From contig CM024170.1 of assembly GCA_013433145.1 (NCBI GenBank), positions 3,429,459-3,493,458 on the forward strand: DNA of 64,000 nucleotides. Direction: 5' to 3'. Source of the stretch: Ascaris suum (lineage: Eukaryota; Nematoda; Chromadorea; Rhabditida; Ascarididae). The notes under the pieces were generated by a model that saw only the letters and a list, made by a program, of their open reading frames with translations, was not told the origin of the DNA and searched no databases. The position numbers and the translations under genes are program-made. This document shows positions 26,301 to 38,900 of this stretch, in pieces (position 1 is the stretch's first letter; every line of letters starts with the position of its first letter).

Positions 26301-29300
26301 CGAATCGCTTCAAACAGCCTCTAATAAGTACTGTACATTTTATATACTTAATTACCATCATTTGATATAAAACGAGACTAACGATTCGACTGATCGCATA
26401 TTTGTGAAGCTTGTCGTCGTGCTAGATCGATCGTATCTTTGCCCTTCGTATTCGGCTCAGCCATCTCACCAACACTTCAATTTCAAACAATTCATCTGTT
26501 TTTCTTGCCAATCGATAACATTAATATTCACAGCTACCATCGTTTAATTCAACATTATCTAGTACCAACAACCGTTCTAACATCTAAGACATTCACTTTT
26601 CAAATAAGAAAAATACGGATCAGGACGGCTGCTGCACCAATGAATCCAAACGAACACACCTTTAACAAATGACGAAAGATGTCTTTTCTATATTCTTTAG
26701 CAATACACTGCTTGCATATACCTCCAATTAGAATTTTATTTTCTAAGAAGCATCCGATCGGTTATGAAACAAAACTGCTATAACAATTATGTTTCAAAGC
26801 CTTATAAATGATATTTTATTAGAAATAAACCGCTCTAGGATATGATCCGTAGTACAGCCCACAATTTTTGTGAAATTATCTGCAAAATCCACCACTACAA
26901 AATTCTACAGTTAGCTGTAAAAAAAAGTTAGAAAACAGAGAAACATGCAGATATATAAAAATGATGTCATCCTTAGATAAGTTGTAGAAATTTGCGTCAA
27001 TACGCAACAATGAAAACAACTTCTGATGCACTAATAAAATCCGTTATTTTTATAAACAACCAGATCACCATTTGTGAATAAAAGATAAACGAAGAAGATA
27101 TCCGACGAAGATGTTACCAACTACCCACCTAAAACCCAATGCAAAACATCCGTTTGCAACACAGCAGCGTTAAACATATCTAGGAAGGTTTAGCACCTTC
27201 AATAAATTCGAATAAAGGTTTATATATTCAGCTCATTTTTGAAATATTCTTATCTTTGATGCTAATGAATGTTTCGTTCGCATAAGAAAAAAAAACTCAC
27301 TTGCATTAACGAGCAAGAAAATAAGGAATGTCGACGCAATTCCTCAAGAAAACCGCCAGCAACTACATAAATTCGCTGGTGACAACTTATTGTCTAAGTG
27401 TTTCCAATCATAAATCACCTCAAAAGAAACACTAATACAAAAGTTTATAATTAAAACAAGACTAACCTTAAGAACACCTGTTCTAATGTATTCAATGAAA
27501 GTCCAAATGAGCTGATTCCATATTCTTCACCGTTCTCTTCCAAGCACACAAACAGTCGTGAAAATCTGTAAAACAATAATCCTGAAATAATTCGTTAACC
27601 ACGTAAATGCTGACAGCTGATGGTGTTGTACAGTAATGACTTCAACCACCGAATCGAAAATACACCCAGGAACGATTGCATCCCTCAGAGGGAAAAAGTG
27701 AGATCATAGACCAAACTGAGATCATACTTAAAGTGAGATCATACTTAAAAGGATTTCGCACGACCAATTTCTACATAGACGAGCAGCTGACATGTCAAAT
27801 TGCCGCATACACAAAGATTTCGCCGATCGAACTATACTGTCGAAAAAGAAGTCAGAAGCTAAAAGGAGATTAACAGGAGAACTGCGAAATCTGAAATCAA
27901 GTTGCAGAATAAGCTCAAGTTGCGGTATCTGGAAACAACAGCACAATATATCACCGCATACCATGTCGAAGAAAGATTGAAGATTACATGGTGGAGATAT
28001 ATCAACACATCGATTTTTTTCAGCTATAGTCGAAAAATTATTATAACTCTTACTTGGGTTTATGCTCGACAGGTAATAAGATGGTAATCTGTTGGGCGGT
28101 GGCTGACTGAATTTGCGCGTTGTCCACAAATAGTCTAATTGTCTTCATTAATGAATCCAAGCGGTTTGTCACTGCCGCGCGATCCTGAAACAGGATTTCA
28201 AAGGCGCGTTACGACACTTTTTCTGAGTAGCTACCGACTCAACAACAAAACATTCAAAAAGAGCAATCCTGCATTCATTTTCATTCTTCCAAAATATAAA
28301 ACTGGTAAACTAAAAACTATCGCAGGTGCTTAACAAGGAAATACGAATCCAAGATTCTAGGCAAATCTTAAAAACGCACCAAGGAGGGGATTGGGTATAT
28401 TCTAGTGATGCTGCCTCTATTCGAAGAACGAGAACATTTCGCAAGGACATAATATTTTTTGGCCTCTTGGTCACTGAATCGTTGAGATAGCAGTAAATCG
28501 AACTACATTAGTGCGAACTTGTAATACCTTCAATGCGATCGCAAGCAGATATCCCGTACCGAAACGCGTCTTGAGGAAATCCGATGTACCAGCACAAACC
28601 AGCCGACCCTTCACCATAATTGATATCCGATCACCTAGCACATCTGCCTCGTCCATATAGTGCGTCGTCAACAGGATGGTTCTTCAAAATAAAAGCTGGT
28701 CTTGCGAAGAAAAGCACATTCACATCAATGATTCAAACCAGAAAACAATAACCATTGGTGATCGAAGACTAGTCACCAAGCATCAGCATAGAATAAACAT
28801 TCACTTTAACAAATTATAACGTATCAACAATCGCCAAAGACACTAAAACTGTTAGCGCTGGCAAAGAGCCCTGTAAACGACACTATCCGTCTCCACCCTT
28901 GCATGCCTTATAAATGTGATTGCACCATGTTTTTGCGCATTAATGCTCACGTATTTCTGTCTGTTGGTGCAATAATGCTGAAAGATGACGATATAATTTA
29001 CACTCAAAACAATCTCTAATCTCTAATCTGCTTCGATTCACCAACTTGTGCATAAATTATCATTAATATCTGATGACTTCATAAAATTTGAAAATTCAGT
29101 CTTCCTCTTCATTTGGTAAGGTGCTAAGAAAGACTGAATTTTTAGCTAAGGAAATTGTAAGAGTGGCGAATCGATCAGCGCATATCGAAACATCCTATGA
29201 TATTTTACGACCTATTCATTCATTCATGGCTAGTTTGTCGATTCGACAGCTGAACCATTTCGCTATAAAACATTAGTAACTCAGTACGAAGGTTTACCTA

Positions 29301-32300
29301 ACCTTTGCTTGACTCAAGTGATATTAGACTATAATGATAAGTACATCAAACAGACACCTTCAGCGACAAAAACAGACGCAACTCGTTCAGTATATAATAT
29401 CGCGACCATTAGATCATTCCAAAAAAGACACCAATTACGCTATCTAACTCGACCAAAATATCAAAACGAGGAGGCACCTGTCCTGCTTGCAGCGCTCAAG
29501 CAGCTCACCGACAGTGTGTCTAGCTCCCGGATCCATTCCGGCAGTCGGTTCATCCAATAATACCACCCGACTACCACCAACCAACGACATCGCTACACAC
29601 AGTTTACGTTTCATTCCACCGCTTAGTCGTTTGCTAGCTAAAAACGATCATACAACAATGCAGTAGTGGTATCGGTGCTGAGATCAAAACATCAATCCAT
29701 TAAAAAAAATACTATCTGTCCACTACAAATATTGTATGCAATCATTCACTGATTTAATTCCGTAACTCTCAAATAAATCTGCAATTTTCGTTCTTCACGA
29801 TTCCAGAGTCGAAATTTATCACCGCAACAAATCGTAAACAAAATTATTCCACAATCCTATATAAATATTTATACAAAGTGGTGTAAATAGTGCAATGAAC
29901 CACTTCTGTTATAACACATCTCGTGTTATAATACAGATGAGAATGAAAAAAGATGGTACTATAGGCGAACAATGAATAGCATGGAATATTGAAAACTTAA
30001 TTAAATATTACCATCATCGCGCTAAAAGAAAAATAAATTCAAAAAACAAGAACATTTTCCTTCCTAGCAACTCGTTAAGAAAAAAAAGGCGGAAAAATTT
30101 AAAAAAAACTAGAATATGAATTTCAAGGTTCCTACCACATCAGCTTTTTCGTTCAGCTGCAATTCATCGATGAGTTCATCGACACAATCGTCAGGATTGC
30201 CTTTTAGCTTTCGAATAAGTTGTAGATGTTCACGTACAGTGAGCAGTTTGAAGAGAGGATTATACTGCGGACAAAATCCAATATGCCTCTGACATGCAGC
30301 CATTGATGTGGGATTTAATTCGATACCACAAAGGCGAACAGAACCAGCCGATGGGCTTGTTAAGCCGCTCAGAATAGCAAACGTGGTACTCTTGCCTGCT
30401 CCGTTGTGACCCAGAAGCACTGTAACCTACAAACGCATTCCCCTGATTAATAAGTGCTCGAGAAACAATAACTTGAGCGCAAGCATGAAGAGGAAGCGAT
30501 GTGAGCGGAGAGAATAAACAACAAAAAACTCCGTGAAAAGAAATGGTGGAGAGGGCGAGAGCAAGGGGGGAATGGGGAGGGCGAGAAGGAAGTGCACTAA
30601 GCGATGCACATAATCTCCGAATATACTGCAACAAAAAAATTATGTGCGAAAAATTGCTAACTGATATATCGAACGTTTATTTAATGTGGAATGACAAAAA
30701 AAAGAAAAGAAAAGAAAACCTAATAAGAGATCATTGGAAGCTGGAACTGGTGCACATTTAATTTTGATATGAAAGAAAAGAAAAAAGAATTCGAATTGAG
30801 AAAGTCGGAAGTCTCGCCTTACATGTCGTTAAGAAAAACTCAAACTTGCCGAAAAATTCCTGCAAAAAACCTGCTAAATTTTAATAATAATGCAGAGTCG
30901 AGCAAGAATATCAGTTTCTTTACATGCTTTTGCAGCTTTAACCTGACGTAATAAAGGTTGATTGTTTGGTCCAACGCCAGTCAGTGCTAAAGAGTCGGGG
31001 ATACCACTTCTAATGCCGAAGGAGCTGGAAGCTCTAAGAAGATGTAAAATGGTCTATCTCTCCTGTTGCACAATTGTGATACCCTCCGCTAGACAAACTT
31101 TTCCGCTCATTTAAACAATCTTTTTTTATTTCCAATACTTTAAAAGCTTTTCCTTCCGAAAGTAAACGGCAAAGAAGAGCAAAAAGAATATTTGCGGGAA
31201 TTTTGAAAGAAGTCGAAATATAATTTCAGAAGGAATATTTCTATTCAAAAAATGCGAAAGCAATTCGCTTACCTCCGAATAAAAATCTCAGATATTGCGG
31301 ACTCAGATGACAATTTATTCGCCAATCACTGCCACGAAAGTTTATTTTGTTGTTGATGGGAATAATAAGGCACAAATCAACAATAAATAAATCTCTGCTA
31401 TGCGACGTCAAATATTTCTCGAATACAGGAAAATACGGGTAAATTAAACCTACCCTCCTTTCATATCAATTCATTCCACTACCCGCCCCAGTCGGCCATC
31501 ACACTTCCTCAACTCAACTTAAGCGCAACTCGTGCCTGAGTAGCTTTCCTCTCATCGTATCTCAAGAACGAAAACGAACATTTCCACGATAGGCGGTAAA
31601 CGAGAGTGAGTCGACTGCCCTCTGTAGACCATAGATCTTCGTGAGATGACGTACTTCTACATCGGCTGCATCACTACTCAGACTGCCATCTTCAGGTTGG
31701 ATATTATCGTTCGGCGCATCTGTCTCATCCCACTTCACTCCCTTTGCGTCAAGAGATTCTGGATCGAACATCCATGAGGGCTACAAAAGCTCAGTGATCA
31801 CCACAATGACTAACTGGTAGTAATGAAGACAAACTGGATTCTGAGAATCTGCTTTGTAGTCTACAAATAAATGCTGCTAGTTAATAGGAAATTTTTGAAG
31901 GATACTTTACTCTATTAACTTAAAAGTTCCATAGGTGCATAGTGCATAATGATTAAGTACTTGGTACAATAAACTAGAATTGAGTGAACTATCAGTATGG
32001 CTATTCATCAATGCACTATTCTACCTTGCACATCGTCGCAAACATTGCATCAAAAAAATAAGAATGCTATATCGGTCTTCGCATTCCCAAACGAACCTTC
32101 ATGAAGAGAATCGTACGATTTAAAAAATAAAAAAAAAACTGTGCAGGTCTATGCAAGGCGCCTCGGAGCATTTTTACGGTTCTGTAGAGTCAAATAGCGA
32201 GGCATCAGTGGAATCCACTGCTGACACTAAGAGATAGTTACAGAGTTTAATACGCTATACTACGCTTATCCATAAAGCCATATCAACCTTCCACGAACAA

Positions 32301-32861
32301 CAATAACTGATAGGAGAATGCTGGAAATGCAAGGAAGAAAGAAGAACACAACTAGGAGGCGAGTGTGTGACATCCAACAAAGAGCTCGAAAAATCGCCTC
32401 AAAATTCTAAAGCACGAAGAACTTCTTTTCAAACGAACCATTTCATTTAATGAAATCATAACGTTATCGTGCGAGATTTTAAGCCCAATCTCACATCCTC
32501 GCAAATAAGAACAAGGGATATTACTCGTATAAGCCTTTTGAAAACGTCGTTTCTCTTCGATGCTTCAGCTTTCAAAATATGAGTGCAAATGACAAGCGAA
32601 TCAATAAGATATTAGTAGTAAAGCGAACGTCATACCAAGAAATAAAGTGGATGTTTGCGCGGGATTTCATTGGCCGGATATACATTATCGAGGTAAAGGG
32701 TCAGTAAGCACATCCATACGATATCCACCAGCATCATCATCAGTGCCAATCCGAATGTGAACGTTAAAGTCGATCCCTCAAAGCAATTCCACCAGCCCAG
32801 TTCCATATCTGAAGACATACGATTTCATATATTGGCAGTTCAGCAAGTCACCACATATCCT

Positions 32862-32951
<90 letters not shown>

Positions 32952-35900
32952 CTACAGGTACAGTTTAATTAGAAAAATGAACGCTTTTTTTCACATTCCA
33001 CCTTACGACAGTAAGTTTATGAAAAAAGCCTCATAGAAAGGTTTTAGTAAATGTGTGGAAGAGTCGCGTACGCAAAGCTGCTGGACAATCTTCGCACGTC
33101 CACCACTGCAAAACAGTTCCACATTATTCATCCTTAAGACCTGACAGGAATGGCAAATCCTCTAACTACATGAGCTGGGAACCGGGCTATGGATTCTGCC
33201 AGGTAACATCGTAATGGACGGATAGCTAAGCCACAATTACTATGTACCATACGTGGCAGCATAACAGCAACTTCGTCGAGTACCGCGATATGATTGACGT
33301 TTTACCATTTTCACTCTGTGTAATATCTTCACGCGTTTATGACCCTTACATAAATGTAACAAACAAGAATATACAAAAAAATTAACCAATAGATATATTA
33401 AATTAAATACGGACCTCTGTTCATGTAATCTTGTATAGCCTTAACTGCACCTCGCAATGCGGCGTTAATATTCAGCGAGCACAACAATGATGCAAATACA
33501 TGACTCGGAAGTGGTGACAGAAATGCCAATCCTGAAAATGCACAAATATATACATCAGAACTCTCATTTTCAAATTCGATTTACAACTTTTAGGTTTTTT
33601 TAATAAGAATAATGAAATATTTAGATAAGAATTGTTGCTTATTTAATTCATTGGTCAATTTAACCAGCACTGCCAATCATATAAAGCCTATCAAACGAAA
33701 TTTTTCAATGATCTATCAGCGCGACAATAAAGCTTAAATGAAGATACCATCCCAACGAACGCAAATAAGCACTACTCAAATCCTCGTTCACGTGGGAAAT
33801 ATTCGAAACGAAATAATGGACTTTACTTTGCAAAACTAATTTCGTGAAATGTGCAGGGGTGCCCCTTGAAACTTCCGCGCTCGCCGAGTCGACTGTATCA
33901 TATTATCTAGTGTCATAACTCATATCCATATCTCTGTAATTTGTTTGTACCCAGAAAAGCACTATACTATATACTCCCTTCTCTCTGTTTCGTCTAAAGA
34001 AACTACACCTTTTGGTGATCAGCGACACCTATTTGAGCTCAATGGCAGGTAAAAATTTGCTTTTTTTGCAAATCTGCAATTTGCAATACAAAAAAATTTG
34101 AGACCGACTGTTTTCAATGATCGCCATCAAATAATAAAACATGCTCATAAGCCCGCATTTTGTTGATATGACCGCTGGCACAAAACTTTTGCAAAACAAT
34201 TGCATTATATTGCCGGGACACAAGCATTACAAACTACTGAGCAGATAAATAACAACAACGACTGTGAAATAATCCTGTTTCCTCGACTAGAAGAATCCTT
34301 CAAGTCCGATGTAAAATGCAATTCAACCTTCTGTATCACGAATGCAACTTTTTAGCTACTAACTCAGCTAGAACTTGGAAATTAGTATAAGAGGTCACTC
34401 ATGGTCTCAACTTTAGTGATTCCTCAATTGAAATCCTGGTAACTAGATGGGTATCTGCACATATACATACACACGGATGCCATGTCGCAATGAGGCATTT
34501 GATAAATCCAAATATGCAAATATAAATGAAACGAAACGATCGAAGACAATAAAAAAATAGAAATTAACCAACCGAAACTGATTGCCCACAGAATCATAGC
34601 ACCTTTAACCGCCGATGAAGAAGTGTGAAAAAATGAAGTGATGAGCATCGAGAAACTCACCACACCCGCACAATACACCAATGTCGCCACAAGGAAAAGG
34701 CTCGCCGATACAGTCTGAAAAAAAATTTGATGAAATGCTGCACAAACCTATCACAAAGCATATCATTTTTTTGTTTAGTATTTTCCAGCATATTAGCATT
34801 AGAAGATATATATCACCTCCTGTTAGAAAGGAAAAGAAATGCTAGGTGAGAAGATCGGTAAGAGAAACGAGATGGGGAATATGAAGGAGGAAGCAGCGGG
34901 ATTACGTAGTATACGTTTGAGTCTGATCAAGGATAGGATAAAGTTTTCACATTATCGAAAAGTTTTTGAAAAAAAAAAAGATTTCCTTCAAAACCCTCTC
35001 TTCGCCCTCAATATGCTATGCAACTTCTAAAGTTTCTCCACGTTACATACCGCATTTCTTCGTTTATAAGCAATGGGCGTTTAGCATATGCAATTTTAGC
35101 AGAAAAACTTGCATTTACGTTGCTCAGGTAGAAAAATAGGAAAGAGAAGGAGGGGCGCATGTTTGAGGAAACCCAGCAAAGGAAAGAGCACTCAAGAAAA
35201 TCCACATTTTCTCGCTATTAAGATAGATAATCACCCAGATAGAGAGTACTGCTATACCACTCAACGGGTTATTTCTGTATCACTTCGAGTGGACTTATAT
35301 TCGAGGCGACAGCTTGCATCCAAAATGGACCTACGGCATCATAACTCTCGAAAACGCACATATAACCTGAGAGGAGGGGAAGGGGTATCTGTAAACAAAG
35401 AGCAAATAAACTGGGTAGATGCACACTCCCTCCAAAGCATTTACATATTATTGTTTTCTATAGTTTTCCACCGGAACTAACGACTACTAAAGAAAAATAT
35501 TTAGTTCGATAGAAAAATTCCAACCATAATTTAGCCAACCCAAAATTCTTTTCACTCCAATGATTGACATCCCAGAATTACAGTCCTCAAATTAACTAAC
35601 AGACGAACGCCGATATTACATTAATGCATAATAAGAACAAGAACACAATTAATGCCACACCCTTCAATTTATGTCATTTATATGTGGGTCCATTCAGACT
35701 CATTCCATCCTTCTCCGTCTTTACTCCAAAGAGGCATTAGCACGACATTGTCCTATGATCAGTGAACATTAGACAAGCTCAGCACACAGCGAATTACGAA
35801 AGACACTAGCACTTGCGACTGCACTAATGATTTATACATCACCCCCTTCCCTCCCGTCCAAACAAAAAAACAAAAAACAAAATCAAACTGAGAACGATAA

Positions 35901-38900
35901 ATATGCATAGTGTTGACGGTAAACTTGAAAGCGTACGTCGCGAATTCGAGAAAGCAGTGCTCGAAAAGCAAAATATCAGCATTATGTTATTAATAATGTC
36001 CTAGTAAAAAGACAACAAATTATTAGTGATGAAGCTTGAATGCTGTCGTTACCAACTTTGTCAAATTTGAGCATTTTATTCCAACTTACGACAAACAATG
36101 GCAGAATGATGACAGCCGCCGGTAGAATCACCGCAGAGATCTTGACAAAAGCGAATAGTGCATGAGATGTATAGAACACTGAGGCACGTAAACCCATCAC
36201 CGTCAAATATGCCTGCAATATGATACACTCACTCGGCATTCGCTATTATACAGAACCTTCAAATATTATCACTGTAATGAGCAAGCATTACAGTACGCTC
36301 GCCTCTGCAGAACCTCTAATTCTATTTCAGACAGAAAACGGCAATCTCATAAAAAGGTGGCCACAGGACAAGAATTATTTCTGAGCAATCTAGAGCAAGC
36401 CAGCTCCAGCGAATTCAAGCCGGCAAACATCTCCTCACAAATCTTTGGTCGACTGAATAAGTGGGATCTAGGCCTTCCTTTCGGCCACAATGCCTTTATA
36501 TCAAAAACAACCGAATCAAGCTTCCAGTAAAACTACTCGCCAGTGAAGTATTTGATTCTCGATAAGTACTCTGATGAAATTCTTGTCCTGAAATTCGACA
36601 ATCGTATCACATCCTACCAGTATTCTGCGTTAATCAAAATATCTCTGCCTGATATAGCACAAAATTTTTTGCCTATCTGATTACGACGCTACACCAAGCC
36701 TCCATCCCACTAAGCGATCGGCAACAATCTTCCAGCAAAGTCGTCCGCCATGCCAACAGATTTTTACAGTCTATGGAAAGAGCTAAAATCATCACATATA
36801 CCTGTATGCGTGATGATAGTTAAGATGACAAAGGCACACCTAAACACAGTCCTTGAAAAATCGTTCCCTTCATGGAGGCAAAAACGTTTCCGGTGAGAAT
36901 GGTCATCCTTCCTGTGACAAGGATTTTGCTTTTAGCAAAAATTGCCTATTACGAAGGACGGAAATAAATTCCAACCTGAACAGCCGCTTCCTTTTCGGAT
37001 GCGATGATCGATACAGTACTGCTTATGATAAGCGACGCAACAAGTGGCCAGAAGCCAGATAAATACGAAAGAAATTGCATAATGCTCTTTTCGAAATAAG
37101 CCGGTTCAGGCATTCTTTCCAAAGACAAATCGAAACTCGATTCCTCCTCTCCAGATGGTGATCCATACACAGTCTTAAATAAGTTCATATATATAACCAC
37201 TAACCTAACGCTCAACAATGCGCATTTTTTCACTCGATTTTTGCATCAGTAAACTCTTTTGATATTTAAAGCAATCTTCTAATCAAGCATGAAACTAAAC
37301 AAATATCGCAACAATTGACCAAAACGATGGCTCTCCCTCTCTTCCGAAGAACGTTACAACCGGAAGAGGATAGAACTCAGATCACCCACGCTAGAACCGG
37401 TCGAATGACCACTCGCCCAATCCCATCAATGAATACTGCACGGTTTAATTGCCGTCGTAACCATTATCAACGAGGGTGCAATAACGAATTGATAACAACA
37501 CAAAGAAGCAAGTAACAGGAGGGATTTTAAAGATATTAGGCAAACCACATGGTAGATAAGGTTGACACAAAGCGAGCGATTCACGTCTGAGTTAGTACCA
37601 CATATATTCTTCTTCCGCCATTAATCTATCAAAATGACTATTTATTTTATACCAATTTCACCTGTTGATCGTCCAACTATAATAACCATCAAAAACGCTC
37701 GACCCGTCCGACCTAATTTCCCGATCCTCATTTCAAGTAACGTCGCTAACAGTGCTGAAGCCGATGACGGAATTGATTTATGTCGCCTAATTTTAGAACT
37801 GTTGCCTTTAATTGTTCAACTCTGGTCTAGCGTCCTTGTGCATTCAGTAGCTCTCTTAAACGGAATTAACAAAATGTCAAGACAAACCTGTAGAAACAAT
37901 GAGTCGACAGCGAACTGTAATGAAAGAAAGCCTGAAGACCAATAGTTGGGAGAGCCGGGTACAGGGTTGTGATCAGCGAGTATAGCAAACGGTCCACCGC
38001 TATCCCAAACTTCATTCTCCGTATACCATCGCCTGCTGCTGTCTCTATCCTCACGAAGACGGATCGCATATGATAAGCGCCTATTTGGCACGTCGAATTT
38101 TTTGAACACTATGCCACCTATAAAACGACAAATAATCAAACTTCGGCACTTATCCTCCCCTTCTTCCACTGAATACGCAAATGCGCAAGTCATATAAAGG
38201 CGGCGAATCGCTTACAACTCCGCAACTTGCGCACTCAGAGTCAAATGCCGCACTGCAAAAAAACTGGAATTATATTTGTGCCATTAGGTGCAAGCATCAT
38301 TCGAACGGTCGGCATTTCTATCACAAATGAAGAAAATTTCTTAATTTTATCACATCCATAACCTAATGTCCTTCAGGAAAAAAAATTATTCTCATACTAT
38401 TTTTTGAACTGTGAGTTGTTGTAAAACCGTCAAATTGGCAAATCTGAATGCAGCTCTATATTCCTAATTGGTGAGCAGGGACCTTCTCGCTCACTACACG
38501 AGCCGAAAAGTTATACAGGTTAAGCAAATGTAGCGCGTCAAAACTGCTCTTAATGACCGTTAAAGCATCGACTTTCGGAATTCACTGCGCATAGTTCGCA
38601 AGGGAGAGGAAATTTGAGAAGGAAGAGAGCTCGCGTGGGGACGGTGGGAATGCTGTTGATCTTGTATGGCTTCAACAATTCCGTTTTTCTACCCACCTGT
38701 TTGCAATGAGTGCTAAATGCCTATTCTTCAAAACGGACATATTATATGCGACTTGTAAACAAGGAGGCATCTGCCCACGCAACTTATCAGTCTTTCAACG
38801 CAATCCGCTTAAATCTTTTTTACTTTTCAGTCATCCTGTGAGCAACGCAATCCTTAAATAGGACACCTTGCAAGGAATACACGCAACCTAAATTTCATCC

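Noticed and set aside
27728..28129. 133-codon minus-strand frame overlapping ABCA exon 14
   Set aside because: The phase-consistent exon 14 (28184-28054) occupies another frame; this one is its shadow plus intron.
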